From Andalucia godoyi (Eukaryota; Discoba; Jakobea; Jakobida; Andaluciidae), in NCBI GenBank assembly GCA_009859145.1, contig VRVR01000026.1:124001-188000 (forward strand): a DNA stretch of 64,000 nucleotides. The letters run 5' to 3'. Of this stretch, positions 9,200 to 19,249 are shown one piece after another. The notes beneath the pieces were generated by a model. That model was not told the origin of the DNA. It saw nothing but the letters and a program-made list of their open reading frames with translations, and did not search any database. The position numbers were made by a program, and so were the translations under genes. How positions within the stretch are numbered: position 1 is the stretch's first letter; each line of letters begins with the position of its first letter.

Positions 9200-9542
9200 T
9201 TAAGATTTCCCTCTTCTATTGTTAATCGGCATTCTAGTATTCGTCTGTCAGTTCTGACAACGGCCTGCCTTTCCAGTACCGCACATCCGGAGCGAGGGAC
9301 GTGTGCTCAACGTTCTGTGACTGTCAGCAAACATTTGGTCTCTGTCGACCGCGCATCGATCAGGTGGCGAGTTTCAATATACGGATTTCCGCATCTATGA
9401 AGAAACAGAGAATGGAGAGCACATTCTTGACCACGAGAACGTTTACGATTTCTTTCCAAGGCGCTTTCAATTGCTTCTCGCTGCTAAGAACAAAACCAAA
9501 AACCAAAAACCAAAACAATAAAACGACAATGCAAAGGTTTGG
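9200..9542. other. Intergenic region between convergent genes
   Basis: This is 3' flanking DNA of two convergent genes. It contains an AACCAAAA-type repeat near 9486-9512 and nothing else that can be supported. Confidence 0.4.
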
Positions 9543-10112
9543 TTAGACCATACCCTGCTTGCCGGGGAAAGTGTTTCCGATCTGGGGCTGCTGGAAGGCG
9601 TTTTCGGTGCGGAGACCTCTGACATTGATTTCCTTTTCGTGCTGAGCGTTGAAGAGACCCACACCGAGGCAGAACAGCAAGTCGCCGAGGGTCTTGAACG
9701 ACTGGTTGCGAGTGAGGCAAGCCAACAGGGAGCACACGCAGGCCGCGTAGAAGAGGCAGTAGTCGCACGGATCATTCTTCAGGGTATATCGCTCCTGGAG
9801 CATGAAGCGGTTGGTAATCACGGCCATTCCGGGGCAGCAGCATCCTTCGCAGCAAAGGCAAAATCCAGGGCAGGGATCCGTGCACTTGCGGCAGTCAATC
9901 TTGGGATAGCATGGATGGTATCCATTGCAGCACACATACTTGGTCATGTCGTTTCCAAGCAGTGCTTTACGGTGATTTGCAATTGGAATGCATGGCAAAA
10001 TACATCCAAGGATGCAAACACCAGGTTCAGCAGCACACGAACCAAAGACTGTCGTCGCCCACTCGTTGGTCGCGTTCTCGAATTGCTTGATGCGGTTACC
10101 TCCAGCTGCCAT
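9543..10112 (-). CDS. PLAC8-family cysteine-rich protein
   Basis: This 189-residue protein is of the PLAC8 (placenta-specific 8, cornifelin/PCR/FCR) type. It has the early Cys-rich block CILGCILPCIPIANHRKALL and a middle segment with clustered cysteines (CRKCTDPCPGFCLCCEGCCC). A hydrophobic stretch with CDYCLFYAACVCSLLACL leads to the family-typical QxxxEIxxRG-like ending (NAQHEKEINVRG). PLAC8 proteins in plants and fungi affect cell size and metal tolerance at the plasma membrane; the role here is not known. The extra Cys-rich block between the usual two motifs is longer than in many family members. The start is the first ATG and gives a normal family length. Confidence 0.85.
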   Translation of the reverse strand: MAAGGNRIKQFENATNEWATTVFGSCAAEPGVCILGCILPCIPIANHRKALLGNDMTKYVCCNGYHPCYPKIDCRKCTDPCPGFCLCCEGCCCPGMAVITNRFMLQERYTLKNDPCDYCLFYAACVCSLLACLTRNQSFKTLGDLLFCLGVGLFNAQHEKEINVRGLRTENAFQQPQIGNTFPGKQGMV

Positions 10113-10200
10113 TTCTCTTTCGCTTCAAAAATATGTTGAAAGTTATGTAATTCAAAAAAAAGAAAAAGAAGGAGGGTCTTTCTGAAATAGAAAACAACAA

Positions 10201-10265
10201 AAGTCAAAAGTCAAAAGTCAAAAGTCAAAAGTCAAAAGTCAAAAGTCAAAAATCAAAAATCAAAA
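10201..10265. repeat. Tandem 7-bp repeat (AAAGTCA)n
   Basis: About eight consecutive copies of a heptamer are seen, the last ones degenerating to AAAATCA. They lie just upstream of the PLAC8 gene. Confidence 0.9.
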
Positions 10266-10736
10266 CAAAACATAAAGAAGCGAATAAGAAAAGAAAAGGG
10301 GTTTGATTTTTTGAAAGGAGTAATAAACCCGGGCTTTGGATGGCGGGTCATTCACCGTCCGGTGGCTCAGGATGGTTTGCTGCTCTTCATGGAATTGTGT
10401 CACTCTGAGTCGCTGACAGGTCTCGAGCGGGTACACAAAAAGAAAACAGAGAAGAACTTCAAAAATGGTAAATAATAAAACAATGAGATAGCCAAATGCG
10501 GTAAGGGGGAATTTTTTTTGGGATTTCTCCAAAAAAAGGGTCTACAGCGGATAGCTCAGAGTGAAAACGTTAAACGACGCCAGGCAGCGGCACAGAACGT
10601 ACTTGGGGAGAAGAGGGAGGGAAATTTTTGTTTATGTCACAAGAAAAAAGGCTAGAGCAACAGGAAAAAGAAAAAGAAAAAGAAAAAAATAACAAATTCA
10701 GCAACGATGGGAAGAGAGGGCCTGGCCTGGGGAGGA
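10266..10736. other. Intergenic region between PLAC8 and amylase genes
   Basis: It contains A-rich stretches, including a GAAAAA repeat at ~10668-10688. On the minus strand a ~90-codon frame lacking an ATG (10260-10532) reads partly protein-like (LETCQRLRVTQFHEEQQTIL), but without a start or splice sites it is not called. Confidence 0.35.
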
Positions 10737-12329
10737 CTAGTAAGAGAAGATCTGGGCAAAGTACGAGTTGACGACCACCACAAGCCCAGTGGTCCGCATC
10801 TGGCTGGCGGATCTCTGGAACGACTGTCCAGACAGCAAGTCGGTGATCGTAATCGTGTCTCCCGAGGCAGCGGTCGCGTCTGGAACAACAACGGTTCCGC
10901 CAGCAGATGATGACGAATAGTTGATAACGCACAGGCGCTTCGTCGAACCGTAGGCCCAAGACCATGCAAACAAGACGGACGCCTGATCGCCTTGGGCAGC
11001 CAGTAACGTCCACGTTCCGAGCTTAAACACCGGATCCGCAAGAATCGGTAAGAATTTTTGGTAAAAGGACGCAACGTACGTGTTGACTGGTTCCGCATAC
11101 GATCTGCGAAGGTGCACTTCGAGCTTGTTGGCGAAGCCATTCCACTGTCCGTGGAAGTTAAATCGCATTCCCGGGAGCGTGTGCAGCACTAGCACAGCAC
11201 CGACTGCTCGCTGTGGCGAACCGAAGGCCTTGATCGCAGTCTGTTCGTCATGGTTCTCCACGAAATGCGCACCCTTCATCAAGTAGCCAGCACTCTGCGA
11301 ACGGATCCACTGCTGAAGACCGGAAGTGTCCGACGCCACAAGCTTGTCGTACGGCGTCTTGTCGTACGTGAAATCGAATCCAAGGGACTCCAACGTCGCC
11401 TCCGTGTTCCAGTAACACTCGGCAAGCAAAATCGTGTTGGGGTAGCTGGACCGCATCTTTGCAATGGCATCTGACCAGAACTCAGATGCGGGACGAGCGT
11501 ATCCCCACGAGGACAACTGCGGTCCCCACGTCTGCTGAATGACGTCGTTGAGCAGCAACATGGTCATGTCTGTGCGAATGGCATCCGCCATCGACGCAAC
11601 TTTGATCAGATTCGTCGTCATGAAATCCCTGGCTGCCGAATTCCAATAATTGATTTGAATCGTGTCCGGCCATGCCCCGGAATACGGATCCTTTCCATAG
11701 CCAATTCCGTTGGGCATGTACAGCGTAGGGTCGTATGGCTGAGGCGCATTTCGCTGAACATGAGTGAAATACTCGGGATTTGAAACGGCGTGCGGAGTAT
11801 CGACTGCAAAGTGATTTGGAACAAAGTCCAACATCAGCTTCAGCCCCATGGAGTTGAGCTGCTTTCGAAGGCTGCGGACATCATTGTCCGTTCCCAGTTC
11901 CGGATTGACCGTGTAGTCCGTCACTGCATACGGAGAACCAATGATGTCGTTCATGGAATAATCAGGAAGCACAGATCCGTATCCCTGACGAAGTGAAATA
12001 TCTGTCGATCGGCACATTCCATAGGCACCAAGTGACCAAACACCCATTAACCAAACGATGTCCACACCTGCGTTCTTCAGAGACTGGAATTCCGACATTG
12101 GGATGTCCGTGATCTTCGTAAGAGTGCGTCCGTACTTGCTTGACAGTTCGTAGAGCCACGGTCGAGTCGAAAGCTCATACAGCGTCGGAAGCCCCGACGA
12201 CTGACCTGCAAAACGACCGCTCGCAAACAACCCCTCCATCATCCCCAGCACCCTGCAACAACTGCATCCAAGAAGAAGAAGAACAACAACAACAACAACA
12301 AGGCACGGCTTTATCATTTTCAATCTCAC
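10737..12329 (-). CDS. Secreted alpha-amylase-family glycoside hydrolase (GH13)
   Basis: This is a 530-residue protein with an N-terminal signal peptide or anchor (residues ~5-28, a run of Val and Leu followed by Cys residues). The GH13 catalytic barrel shows region I DFVPNH at ~167 and region II AIRTDMTM with the nucleophile Asp at ~253. Region III AECYW has the acid/base Glu at ~303, and region IV VENHDE has the third Asp at ~360, so all three catalytic carboxylates are present. The C-terminal ~90 residues form the expected beta domain. The enzyme would hydrolyse or rearrange alpha-glucans in a secretory or digestive compartment; exact specificity is not predictable. The next gene upstream on the same strand is a sedolisin that also enters the secretory route. 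Confidence 0.9.
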   Translation of the reverse strand: MRLKMIKPCLVVVVVVLLLLGCSCCRVLGMMEGLFASGRFAGQSSGLPTLYELSTRPWLYELSSKYGRTLTKITDIPMSEFQSLKNAGVDIVWLMGVWSLGAYGMCRSTDISLRQGYGSVLPDYSMNDIIGSPYAVTDYTVNPELGTDNDVRSLRKQLNSMGLKLMLDFVPNHFAVDTPHAVSNPEYFTHVQRNAPQPYDPTLYMPNGIGYGKDPYSGAWPDTIQINYWNSAARDFMTTNLIKVASMADAIRTDMTMLLLNDVIQQTWGPQLSSWGYARPASEFWSDAIAKMRSSYPNTILLAECYWNTEATLESLGFDFTYDKTPYDKLVASDTSGLQQWIRSQSAGYLMKGAHFVENHDEQTAIKAFGSPQRAVGAVLVLHTLPGMRFNFHGQWNGFANKLEVHLRRSYAEPVNTYVASFYQKFLPILADPVFKLGTWTLLAAQGDQASVLFAWSWAYGSTKRLCVINYSSSSAGGTVVVPDATAASGDTITITDLLSGQSFQRSASQMRTTGLVVVVNSYFAQIFSY

Positions 12330-12587
12330 CTACGAACGTGCCTTTCTTTCCCACCAAGTTTTATTGCAGTCCAATAACAAAAACCCCAAAGAAAACGAAA
12401 CTCGCAGTTTCAATGTTTTTCTCTCCGAAATCATCCGACAGTTCCTTCGATACAGGCGAGCGGAGAGATGGCGGACGTTCGTGTGTGTGAAGCGCGGTTG
12501 TCTCAGACGACGCTCAATGCTGCAGGAAACCCCCTCCGTGTGGAAAGTCTTTACGAAAACAATATGTAAAACAACAACAACAGCAAC

Positions 12588-12617
12588 AACAATAATAATA
12601 ATAATAATAATAATAAT
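12588..12617. repeat. AAT trinucleotide microsatellite
   Basis: About nine AAT/ATA units lie just downstream of the sedolisin stop codon; a CAACAACAACAG stretch precedes them. Confidence 0.85.
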
Positions 12618-12620
12618 CAA

Positions 12621-15338
12621 CTAGTACTTCGCGTAGGAGCCTCCATCGGCTGATGAAGCAGCACCGCGAGATTTCAATGCCAGCAGGATTGCGGCGGCGG
12701 AGGCAAACAGGGCCATCAACGCAAAGATGATTGCGGCAATGCTGGCACCCTTTGCAGGGTTCTCATTTCCGGTCGCTCCCTTGATACTGGCCCCCTGCGG
12801 ACCAAGCGGCCCAGCACCGGCAAAGGTATACTGCGGCCCTGCAGTCAGTCCATTGCTGAGCAATACACTGAGAATGGAGGAAAAGTCTGGATTTCCAAGA
12901 CCGGAGACGGCGTCCCAGCCTTCAAACGCCATGTGCGACGTGGGACACTTTGCACCAACTCCGCGAGTCTGCTTGTTGGAACCAAAACGAACATCCGTGA
13001 ACGACTCGGGAAATGTACGGGCCGCTTGATACAGCATCGGATTGACGAAGCCGACACGAGGCTTGCCAGATTTCACAAGGCGATCATTCATGAGGGCAAG
13101 CATGGAGGCGGTAAGAGGGGCGGAAGCCGAGGTCCCTCCAGTCCAGCGGAACTCGCCTTGCATGAACGTCGTGAACGACTGGGCAGACACCGCAATATCG
13201 GGGACCTGGCGGTTCTCGAAATGAATGCTCGGTGCCATTGCAGGATTCATCATCTTGAAATACTCCTCGTACTCGACCCCGAAACCGCGTTGATAATCTG
13301 GTTTGGGGTGGACCTGTGAGTATCCTCCGCCCGAGTCAATCATGCCGCCGTATTCTGCGCTGACTCCGACATCCGAGAAAATTGCAGAAGAGGCATAATC
13401 AAGCGTGAGACGCGACGTGCCACCTCGAATGCGCATCGTTCCACCAACACCGAGAACCCACGGAGAAGAAGCGGGAAAATCAGTGCACCACATTGCGCAC
13501 GTGCAAAAACCCTGGATTGGGAACAGATTGTCCAGCACACCGTCATCGCCGGAAGCGAGAACAATGGTGTATCCCATCAGTGCCGCTTGTTGAAAATACT
13601 GATCCACTTGGGCCATTGCAGCGGTGCCCCACATGGGCTCAGGGTCGCCCCAACTGATGGAATGTACAAAACTTGCTGGTCGAAATGTAGGAATCAACGA
13701 AGCATAGATGACAAAGCCAGAGTGGAAATCTTGATTTAGAGTGGAATAGAACGAGTGGCGAAGGCCTCGGCCCATTGCCACAATCGTTTGGATGTCCAAA
13801 GTTCCTTCTCCGTATCCAAATTGCACACCTGCGGTGGCGTTGCCGTCACCAAACTTGTCGACACGCGCTCGACCGAACCCCAATGCGTCCGTAAACAGGG
13901 CAAGATCAGAATCAAGATAACTTTCTCCAACAAACTGGGCAACCAAGACGCCTTCACGATCCTCCCACTCCTGCATATTGGGAAACGCGCCGGAGAAGGA
14001 CATTCGCATGTTTTGAGGAACGCTGTATATCGTCTGCAACTCGGTGGGATCACTAGTGGCAGACAGCCTGAAGAAGACGTCTGAAAACGTCTTGGTGATG
14101 TTCAGCTGGGACGAGCTCACATATGCAACCAGAATACCCTGGTACGTCGCACCTTGGCGCACAAGCGACTCCGAGATGGTCATTTTAGCATACACGAATG
14201 GAGCACCATCTGGAAGGATCGCCGACGCAGCCAGAGTGTTGAAAATGCAAGGAGGACTGGCGTCATCCCCAAGTATGACCTCACACACATCGATCATAAA
14301 AGACGGGGTAATCAACCCAAACTGTTCGCAAGACGGAGGTAATGGAACACTGGCCGAGCCCAGCATATTGATAACAAACGGTCCACTCGAGTTGAAGCAC
14401 GGAAGAGCAACCTCCAACACTGCGTCATTTCCGTCACCAACCGCCTTCACCATTGACGAAACACTGCCAATCGGCAAATTATCAACAGGAAACGGCGAAA
14501 TCGCAAACATCGGCGCCGCATTCAGCACATTCCCTTCCGATGATTTAACAGAACCTCTTGGCTTATTCTCTGACGCCTTCTTCGACGACGTCTTGGACTC
14601 GGACTTGGGCTTCTGTCTGGGTTTGGCATTTCTCGCGCGGCCAGAAACAAGGTGCGATTGATGCACGAAGTCTGTGAAGCCACCCACAAAAGACACAACC
14701 TCTGCAACCTCTTCCGGCAAAGAAGGCTGACTGTTCATCGCAGGTCGAACGATCCAGGTATGCTTGCTCGATCCATGGACGTACATGTGCATTTCCACAC
14801 CAAACAGCGATTCAATCTCTGCTGCTGAAGGTTCGTGCAACAGCACAATCATTCCGGACCGAACGATTTCAACCCTTGCGTCGCTGGCATCACCAACCAT
14901 GGCTGTGGTCTCCTTGATGTGCGCAATGACTGTTTCGACATCCTTTGGCTCTGGCGCAAATGCCTGGTCGACTTCCTCCAGCGTCCAATACTGTCCATAA
15001 TTGGGACTGGCAGGGTTCGAAATGTCCAATGCGAGTTTCTCGAGCTGTTCCGCATCTCGCAGCTTGAGTGCAAACATGACAACTGAGCCTGGAGTACCTT
15101 GGATTCGGGAGTCGGGCGATGCGCGTCCTTTCGAAGTCCAATCGAGAGCTGCATAATTCACTGAAAACGTCGACGCAACATGCTGCTCATGGAACTTTGC
15201 ATGGTTCAAAGTTGGATTCGTAGCGGTAGAAACCGGAACACGACCTCCTGCCCCCGGCGTCGCCGCCCATCCAATCGTCAAGCAGCACGAAGCCAAAACC
15301 AAAACCAAAACCAAAAACGCAAGCAGGAATGACTTCAT
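12621..15338 (-). CDS. Membrane-anchored sedolisin (tripeptidyl-peptidase 1-like, S53)
   Basis: The ATG at 15338 (MKSFLLAFLVLVLVLASCCL) is preferred because it begins with a signal peptide and gives 905 residues. A pro-kumamolisin activation domain follows (NPASPNYGQYWTLEEVDQAF). In the peptidase domain, GEGTLDIQ carries the catalytic Glu (~511) and Asp (~515), ASGDDGV the oxyanion-hole Asp (~596), and GGTSASAPLTA the nucleophile Ser (~735). The near-C-terminal helix IAAIIFALMALFASAAAILL is followed by a short Lys/Arg-containing tail, so the mature enzyme is probably a type I membrane protein of an acidic compartment. An insertion of roughly 200 residues separates the pro-domain from the catalytic domain, making it longer than human TPP1. 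It diverges from the FYVE gene with a 288 bp shared promoter region. Confidence 0.9.
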   Translation of the reverse strand: MKSFLLAFLVLVLVLASCCLTIGWAATPGAGGRVPVSTATNPTLNHAKFHEQHVASTFSVNYAALDWTSKGRASPDSRIQGTPGSVVMFALKLRDAEQLEKLALDISNPASPNYGQYWTLEEVDQAFAPEPKDVETVIAHIKETTAMVGDASDARVEIVRSGMIVLLHEPSAAEIESLFGVEMHMYVHGSSKHTWIVRPAMNSQPSLPEEVAEVVSFVGGFTDFVHQSHLVSGRARNAKPRQKPKSESKTSSKKASENKPRGSVKSSEGNVLNAAPMFAISPFPVDNLPIGSVSSMVKAVGDGNDAVLEVALPCFNSSGPFVINMLGSASVPLPPSCEQFGLITPSFMIDVCEVILGDDASPPCIFNTLAASAILPDGAPFVYAKMTISESLVRQGATYQGILVAYVSSSQLNITKTFSDVFFRLSATSDPTELQTIYSVPQNMRMSFSGAFPNMQEWEDREGVLVAQFVGESYLDSDLALFTDALGFGRARVDKFGDGNATAGVQFGYGEGTLDIQTIVAMGRGLRHSFYSTLNQDFHSGFVIYASLIPTFRPASFVHSISWGDPEPMWGTAAMAQVDQYFQQAALMGYTIVLASGDDGVLDNLFPIQGFCTCAMWCTDFPASSPWVLGVGGTMRIRGGTSRLTLDYASSAIFSDVGVSAEYGGMIDSGGGYSQVHPKPDYQRGFGVEYEEYFKMMNPAMAPSIHFENRQVPDIAVSAQSFTTFMQGEFRWTGGTSASAPLTASMLALMNDRLVKSGKPRVGFVNPMLYQAARTFPESFTDVRFGSNKQTRGVGAKCPTSHMAFEGWDAVSGLGNPDFSSILSVLLSNGLTAGPQYTFAGAGPLGPQGASIKGATGNENPAKGASIAAIIFALMALFASAAAILLALKSRGAASSADGGSYAKY

Positions 15339-15626
15339 CTCGCGATTCACCAACAACAGCAACCACAGAAAGAAGGAATGAATGAATGAATAAGAAGACG
15401 GGAAAAAGAGCGGAAAAAAGAGTGCTGAAGAGAAAGCGAAAGCATTGAAATGAAAGCCCTGAATGGCAGCAAAACACATCCAAGTTCAGGCGCATCAGCT
15501 GCTGTAAAAAGCTTGCACTCTCGTAATGAGTGTGCTTGGATTTTCATCTGTTCGATCTTCCTGTGTTGTTGTTGTTGTATGACTGTGAACGTTAGGCAGG
15601 AGGGAAAAGATCAGAGTACAAGGAAA

Positions 15627-17936
15627 ATGTCTCGGGTGTCATCTGCGTCCACGTCTCCCCTAAGCGAAACGAATCTCTCCCGGATTTCCGATTCTGATTC
15701 CTTGTATTCATCATCTCGGATGGCGTCCAACAGCAACAACACCAACGATCCACCTGTTGACGTGGGTGGCGGCGAGGTTGTGGAAGAGGAGGAAGGAACC
15801 GATAAGCCGTCTTTGAGCGTACATGGTGGATCCAGCTCTGCCACAATGCATCCAAAGCCTTTTCATCCAAATTCAAGCACAGAGCATCATGATAATCATA
15901 ACAACAACAACAACAACAATGGTAGTAGTAGTAGCAGCAGTAGCAGCAGCAGCAGTGGTGGTGGTGGTGGTGGTAATGCAAGTAGCTTGTCGAGCTCACC
16001 GAGTATGCATTCGGGGACGGGACTCTCTCGGTACGAGCATGTTGTTCGTCGCGAGCGATATTTGAAAATTCTTCGAGATCTGGGGATTGCAAAGCCGGCG
16101 GAAAAGATGATGGACAAGCTGACGCTTCACTTTTCTCTGGATGTTCATGCTATTGATCGAGCTTTGGAAGATGTGTCTCGAGAACACAGTGAGCGACTGT
16201 GGATTATTTCGTTTTTGCGACAGTATGTGCTCATGATCGATACACCGTGGAACTCAGATGCCGTTGCACAAGAGGACGCCGGAATGGCATCGATTGTCCG
16301 ATGGTTTTCGTCGTGGATGGTCCACGAGTATGGATCCATGGTGAGGGATTTGCATGAAATCGGCTTCTTTGACTCGCTTTTTGCAATTCCGTTTCTCACG
16401 TCGTTTTCATGCTGGAAATCTTCATTTGCGTCGTTGGGAATGCATCCTTCGCACTTTTGGGCTTTGATGGACCACTTGTTTGCATCCGCGAGCCAGGCTC
16501 TGGCAAAAAGGAGCAGAATGACTAGCAGAGCGGGGACCGATCGGCCAAGGGATATGCTTTCCATTGCAAAGTTTCGTCCGGAGACGGAAGAGTCGATCAA
16601 CTTGCGATTTTCTTTGCTGCAGTTCATGGTGCATTTGTTCGTAGATCATCTTGCGCCGAAGCTCAAGAACTGCAGAGAGGTCTATGAATGCGGAATCATC
16701 ATCCAGGAGTTTTTCCAAGCGCAGAGCCCCATCTGCGTTGTTGGATTCAACATTTCTGGGAGCTCAGATAACCCTGCGTCGCCCTCCAGCGGCCCACTGG
16801 AAACGGAGATCGTTGGGGCTTTTGCAGGTTTGACCGATATTGATTCTACCCTCTTCGAGAATTTGCTGCTGGAGTATCCGTCTATTGTTCACCAGGAATC
16901 CATCCGGCGCGATATGGCATTCTTCCTGTCGCAGTGGGATATGCCGAGTGAGATGCTGGCTCAGATCACTGCAAAGATGATGCAGGAGGCTGGCGACGAA
17001 GGAATTGGCTACGCAATCAGTCTCGAAGATGTGACCAGGATCGTCAAGAGCATAATGTCTAGTGCGGCTCCATTGGTGCCAAAGCTGTATCGCGCGGCAT
17101 TGTCCACGTCTTCCATAGTCATTCAACAGGGATCCACAACGCAGAGGACCAGGAATGATGACAGCGAAAGCACAAGTGGCCGCTCAATGTCCGCCACCCA
17201 TGCGTCATCGCCGAGCTTGCATAGCGGCAGTTCGGGGGGCGACGGTGCGTTCTCGATGCTGCAATACATTGCTCCCGCAAAGGTGGAGACGACGGCCAGT
17301 GTTCTTCGTATTCTGCTGACATTGTCGTGCTTGTGGCATCCGAGTGCCTGTTTGGAAAAGTGTTTGTACTGGGTCTCGATTCTCGACTCCAACGGAGATG
17401 GGAAGCTGGACCTGGAGGAGGTGTATGTCCTCATGAGAACCCTACATGCGTTGTATGCGAATCCTGAGCTGGCGGTTCCTGTTGCAGAGTTGGCAGATCT
17501 TGTCGACATTTCCTGTTCTTTTTTTGCAGGTAACCCCATTGATTCCTTGGGCGTATTTACTCCACAACGCGTCCTCTTCCTTATTCTTCTGCAGACGCCA
17601 CTGTACATGATGGAGTTCCAATTCTCACAACACAAAACATCTGCCATTCTTTCCCCTGGCTACAATCCGCAAGATGATCGACTGTCGGAAATGGGATCCA
17701 CAGCGACGCTTCGAGAATCCGACTGGGTTCCCGACAAGGAGGTGTCTGGATGTGCACAGTGCGGCCGTCCGTTCACGGTGACTCGACGAAAGCACCATTG
17801 CAGAATGTGCGGTCTCGTGTTCTGCGGCGGCTGCTCAGCGCATCGCATCAAGATGCAGTCCGCACCTGGGATGGTGCGCGTTTGCGACTTGTGCTATGCC
17901 AAGGAAACTGGGTCGGCTGTGCAGCCAAAAGTCTAA
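15627..17936 (+). CDS. FYVE zinc-finger protein with an EF-hand
   Basis: Starting at the ATG at 15627 ([16 protein letters not shown]) the protein has 769 residues; an upstream in-frame ATG exists but adds an unlikely Cys-rich hydrophobic leader. The N-terminal ~115 residues are low-complexity (Asn, Ser and Gly runs). A large, mostly helical middle region that I do not recognise follows. A canonical EF-hand loop, [13 protein letters not shown], is at ~588. The C-terminal FYVE finger (~701-764) has the WVPD motif, CxxC pairs and the signature RRKHHCR, so it should bind phosphatidylinositol 3-phosphate on endosomes, possibly under calcium control. A PI3-kinase-like gene lies 1.3 kb away in convergent orientation, though of the class I type. 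Confidence 0.88.
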   Translation: MSRVSSASTSPLSETNLSRISDSDSLYSSSRMASNSNNTNDPPVDVGGGEVVEEEEGTDKPSLSVHGGSSSATMHPKPFHPNSSTEHHDNHNNNNNNNGSSSSSSSSSSSGGGGGGNASSLSSSPSMHSGTGLSRYEHVVRRERYLKILRDLGIAKPAEKMMDKLTLHFSLDVHAIDRALEDVSREHSERLWIISFLRQYVLMIDTPWNSDAVAQEDAGMASIVRWFSSWMVHEYGSMVRDLHEIGFFDSLFAIPFLTSFSCWKSSFASLGMHPSHFWALMDHLFASASQALAKRSRMTSRAGTDRPRDMLSIAKFRPETEESINLRFSLLQFMVHLFVDHLAPKLKNCREVYECGIIIQEFFQAQSPICVVGFNISGSSDNPASPSSGPLETEIVGAFAGLTDIDSTLFENLLLEYPSIVHQESIRRDMAFFLSQWDMPSEMLAQITAKMMQEAGDEGIGYAISLEDVTRIVKSIMSSAAPLVPKLYRAALSTSSIVIQQGSTTQRTRNDDSESTSGRSMSATHASSPSLHSGSSGGDGAFSMLQYIAPAKVETTASVLRILLTLSCLWHPSACLEKCLYWVSILDSNGDGKLDLEEVYVLMRTLHALYANPELAVPVAELADLVDISCSFFAGNPIDSLGVFTPQRVLFLILLQTPLYMMEFQFSQHKTSAILSPGYNPQDDRLSEMGSTATLRESDWVPDKEVSGCAQCGRPFTVTRRKHHCRMCGLVFCGGCSAHRIKMQSAPGMVRVCDLCYAKETGSAVQPKV

Positions 17937-17997
17937 GTATTTTTCTGTTGTCCCGCCCACCATGCTTGTTTGTTTCTTTCAGGCTCGCTAGCACGAT

Positions 17998-18010
17998 ACC
18001 AAACAACAGC

Positions 18011-18044
<34 letters not shown>
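17998..18044. repeat. CAA trinucleotide microsatellite
   Basis: About 13 CAA units lie downstream of the FYVE gene, in an otherwise featureless intergenic stretch (17937-18463). Confidence 0.85.
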
Positions 18045-18045
<1 letters not shown>

Positions 18046-18459
18046 AAGAAACGCAGCACCTGAAAACAACATCGCTTTTTCACGAGTTTGCCGATTCCCT
18101 GGAAAACCCGGGGCAAATTCGAGTGGCCGCGAGTGTCAGTCGTCATCGACATCCCGCAATTGCTTCTGCTCTGCGCTTCTCCGCCACCTCCTTCATCATC
18201 GTCCTCGGATCCTTATTCTATGAAGTGAGAACGTTCGCGCCTGCATGAAACACAGTGTTAGAGAACGACGCGATGGTGGAATACGAAAAAGGAAAGATTC
18301 CGACGGCAGCCTCGATAGGAGGTTTTCATCTGCAGCGGCTCCGCATCGTGAGCGTGAAGAGCAGAAACAAACCTACGCAAAAAAGACGGAGAAAGCAAGC
18401 CAGACTTTACAAGTTTGCATGTTTTCACAAGGGATCGTCCAACAACCCTTCGCACCACT

Positions 18460-18463
<4 letters not shown>

Positions 18464-18529
<66 letters not shown>

Positions 18530-18553
18530 ACACACACACACACACACACACAT
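18464..18553. repeat. Compound CT/CA dinucleotide microsatellite
   Basis: More than 30 CT units run directly into about ten CA units. Confidence 0.95.
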
Positions 18554-18611
18554 TTCTTTATTATTATTATTTTTAGTCCAATGCTTTCTTATATATAAAT
18601 ATTATTAAGTA

Positions 18612-19066
18612 TCACGTTTGCGCTTATATTATACACTGAACATGCTGCATATCTACGAACAGATATGCATATTCAATCCTTGCATCCCGTTGCCGGGAAG
18701 GAGATCGGCCACAACACGCCTCACGGCGTTCTTCAGATGGATGTTCCGCGCTCCGTTCCCAATCTCGATCAATCGGTGAGCCACCTTCTCAGCGTGACAC
18801 GTTGTTCCTGAGAAGGGTGCATTTTTTTGATTCTGACGGCCCTAGCAGCAGGCGCTTTCGTGTCCTCAGTTGCAGCGATTGATGCACCTGGAGATACGAG
18901 ATCGTGTCTTGGAAGTTCGCCTCTTGGCAGTGCGCTGAACGGATGATAGATGGCTACGCGTAAGCACGAATTCCTGTGTCACAGCAACGTGCTAGTGCCG
19001 GCCAGTATTGACCGTGTCTGTTCATGTGTACTTCCGTACGCATGACAATAACGTGTTTTTATTCAA
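18612..19066 (-). mobile_element. Internally deleted Fanzor/TnpB-derived element, copy B (longest)
   Basis: This ~455 bp element reads on the minus strand. It has the same left end, N-terminal coding motif (ARAVRIKKMHPSQEQRVTL) and right-end hairpin (18646-18669, perfect 9 bp arms TGCATATCT/AGATATGCA, loop GTTCGT) as copies A and C. Between the N-terminal motif and the hairpin it keeps 86 bp that those copies lack. This stretch (18679-18764) encodes IGNGARNIHLKNAVRRVV, the C-terminal block of TnpB/Fanzor zinc ribbons. The two ends of the nuclease gene are thus joined directly, with the ~400-600 central codons gone. The extra 86 bp are bounded by the direct repeat CAATC (18674-18678 and 18760-18764). 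It lies between the convergent FYVE and PI3K genes. Confidence 0.87.
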
Positions 19067-19249
19067 CGGCTCGCTGGGGGAGGGCTGAGTGCAGCAGCCT
19101 AGCACGAGAGCTGGAGGAAACGATAGTTTTTTCGCCGTATTGTTCTTGTACAATAATATACTACATACACACCAATAAACAAAGAGGAAACCAAAGAAAC
19201 CACCTCTCTCACTCGCTTTGCCACACAAAAAGTACTGCAGAAGGAAAAT

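Noticed and set aside
18245-18608. Two plus-strand frames of 117 codons
   Set aside because: Their C-terminal halves are CT/CA repeat translations and the N-terminal halves lack motifs.
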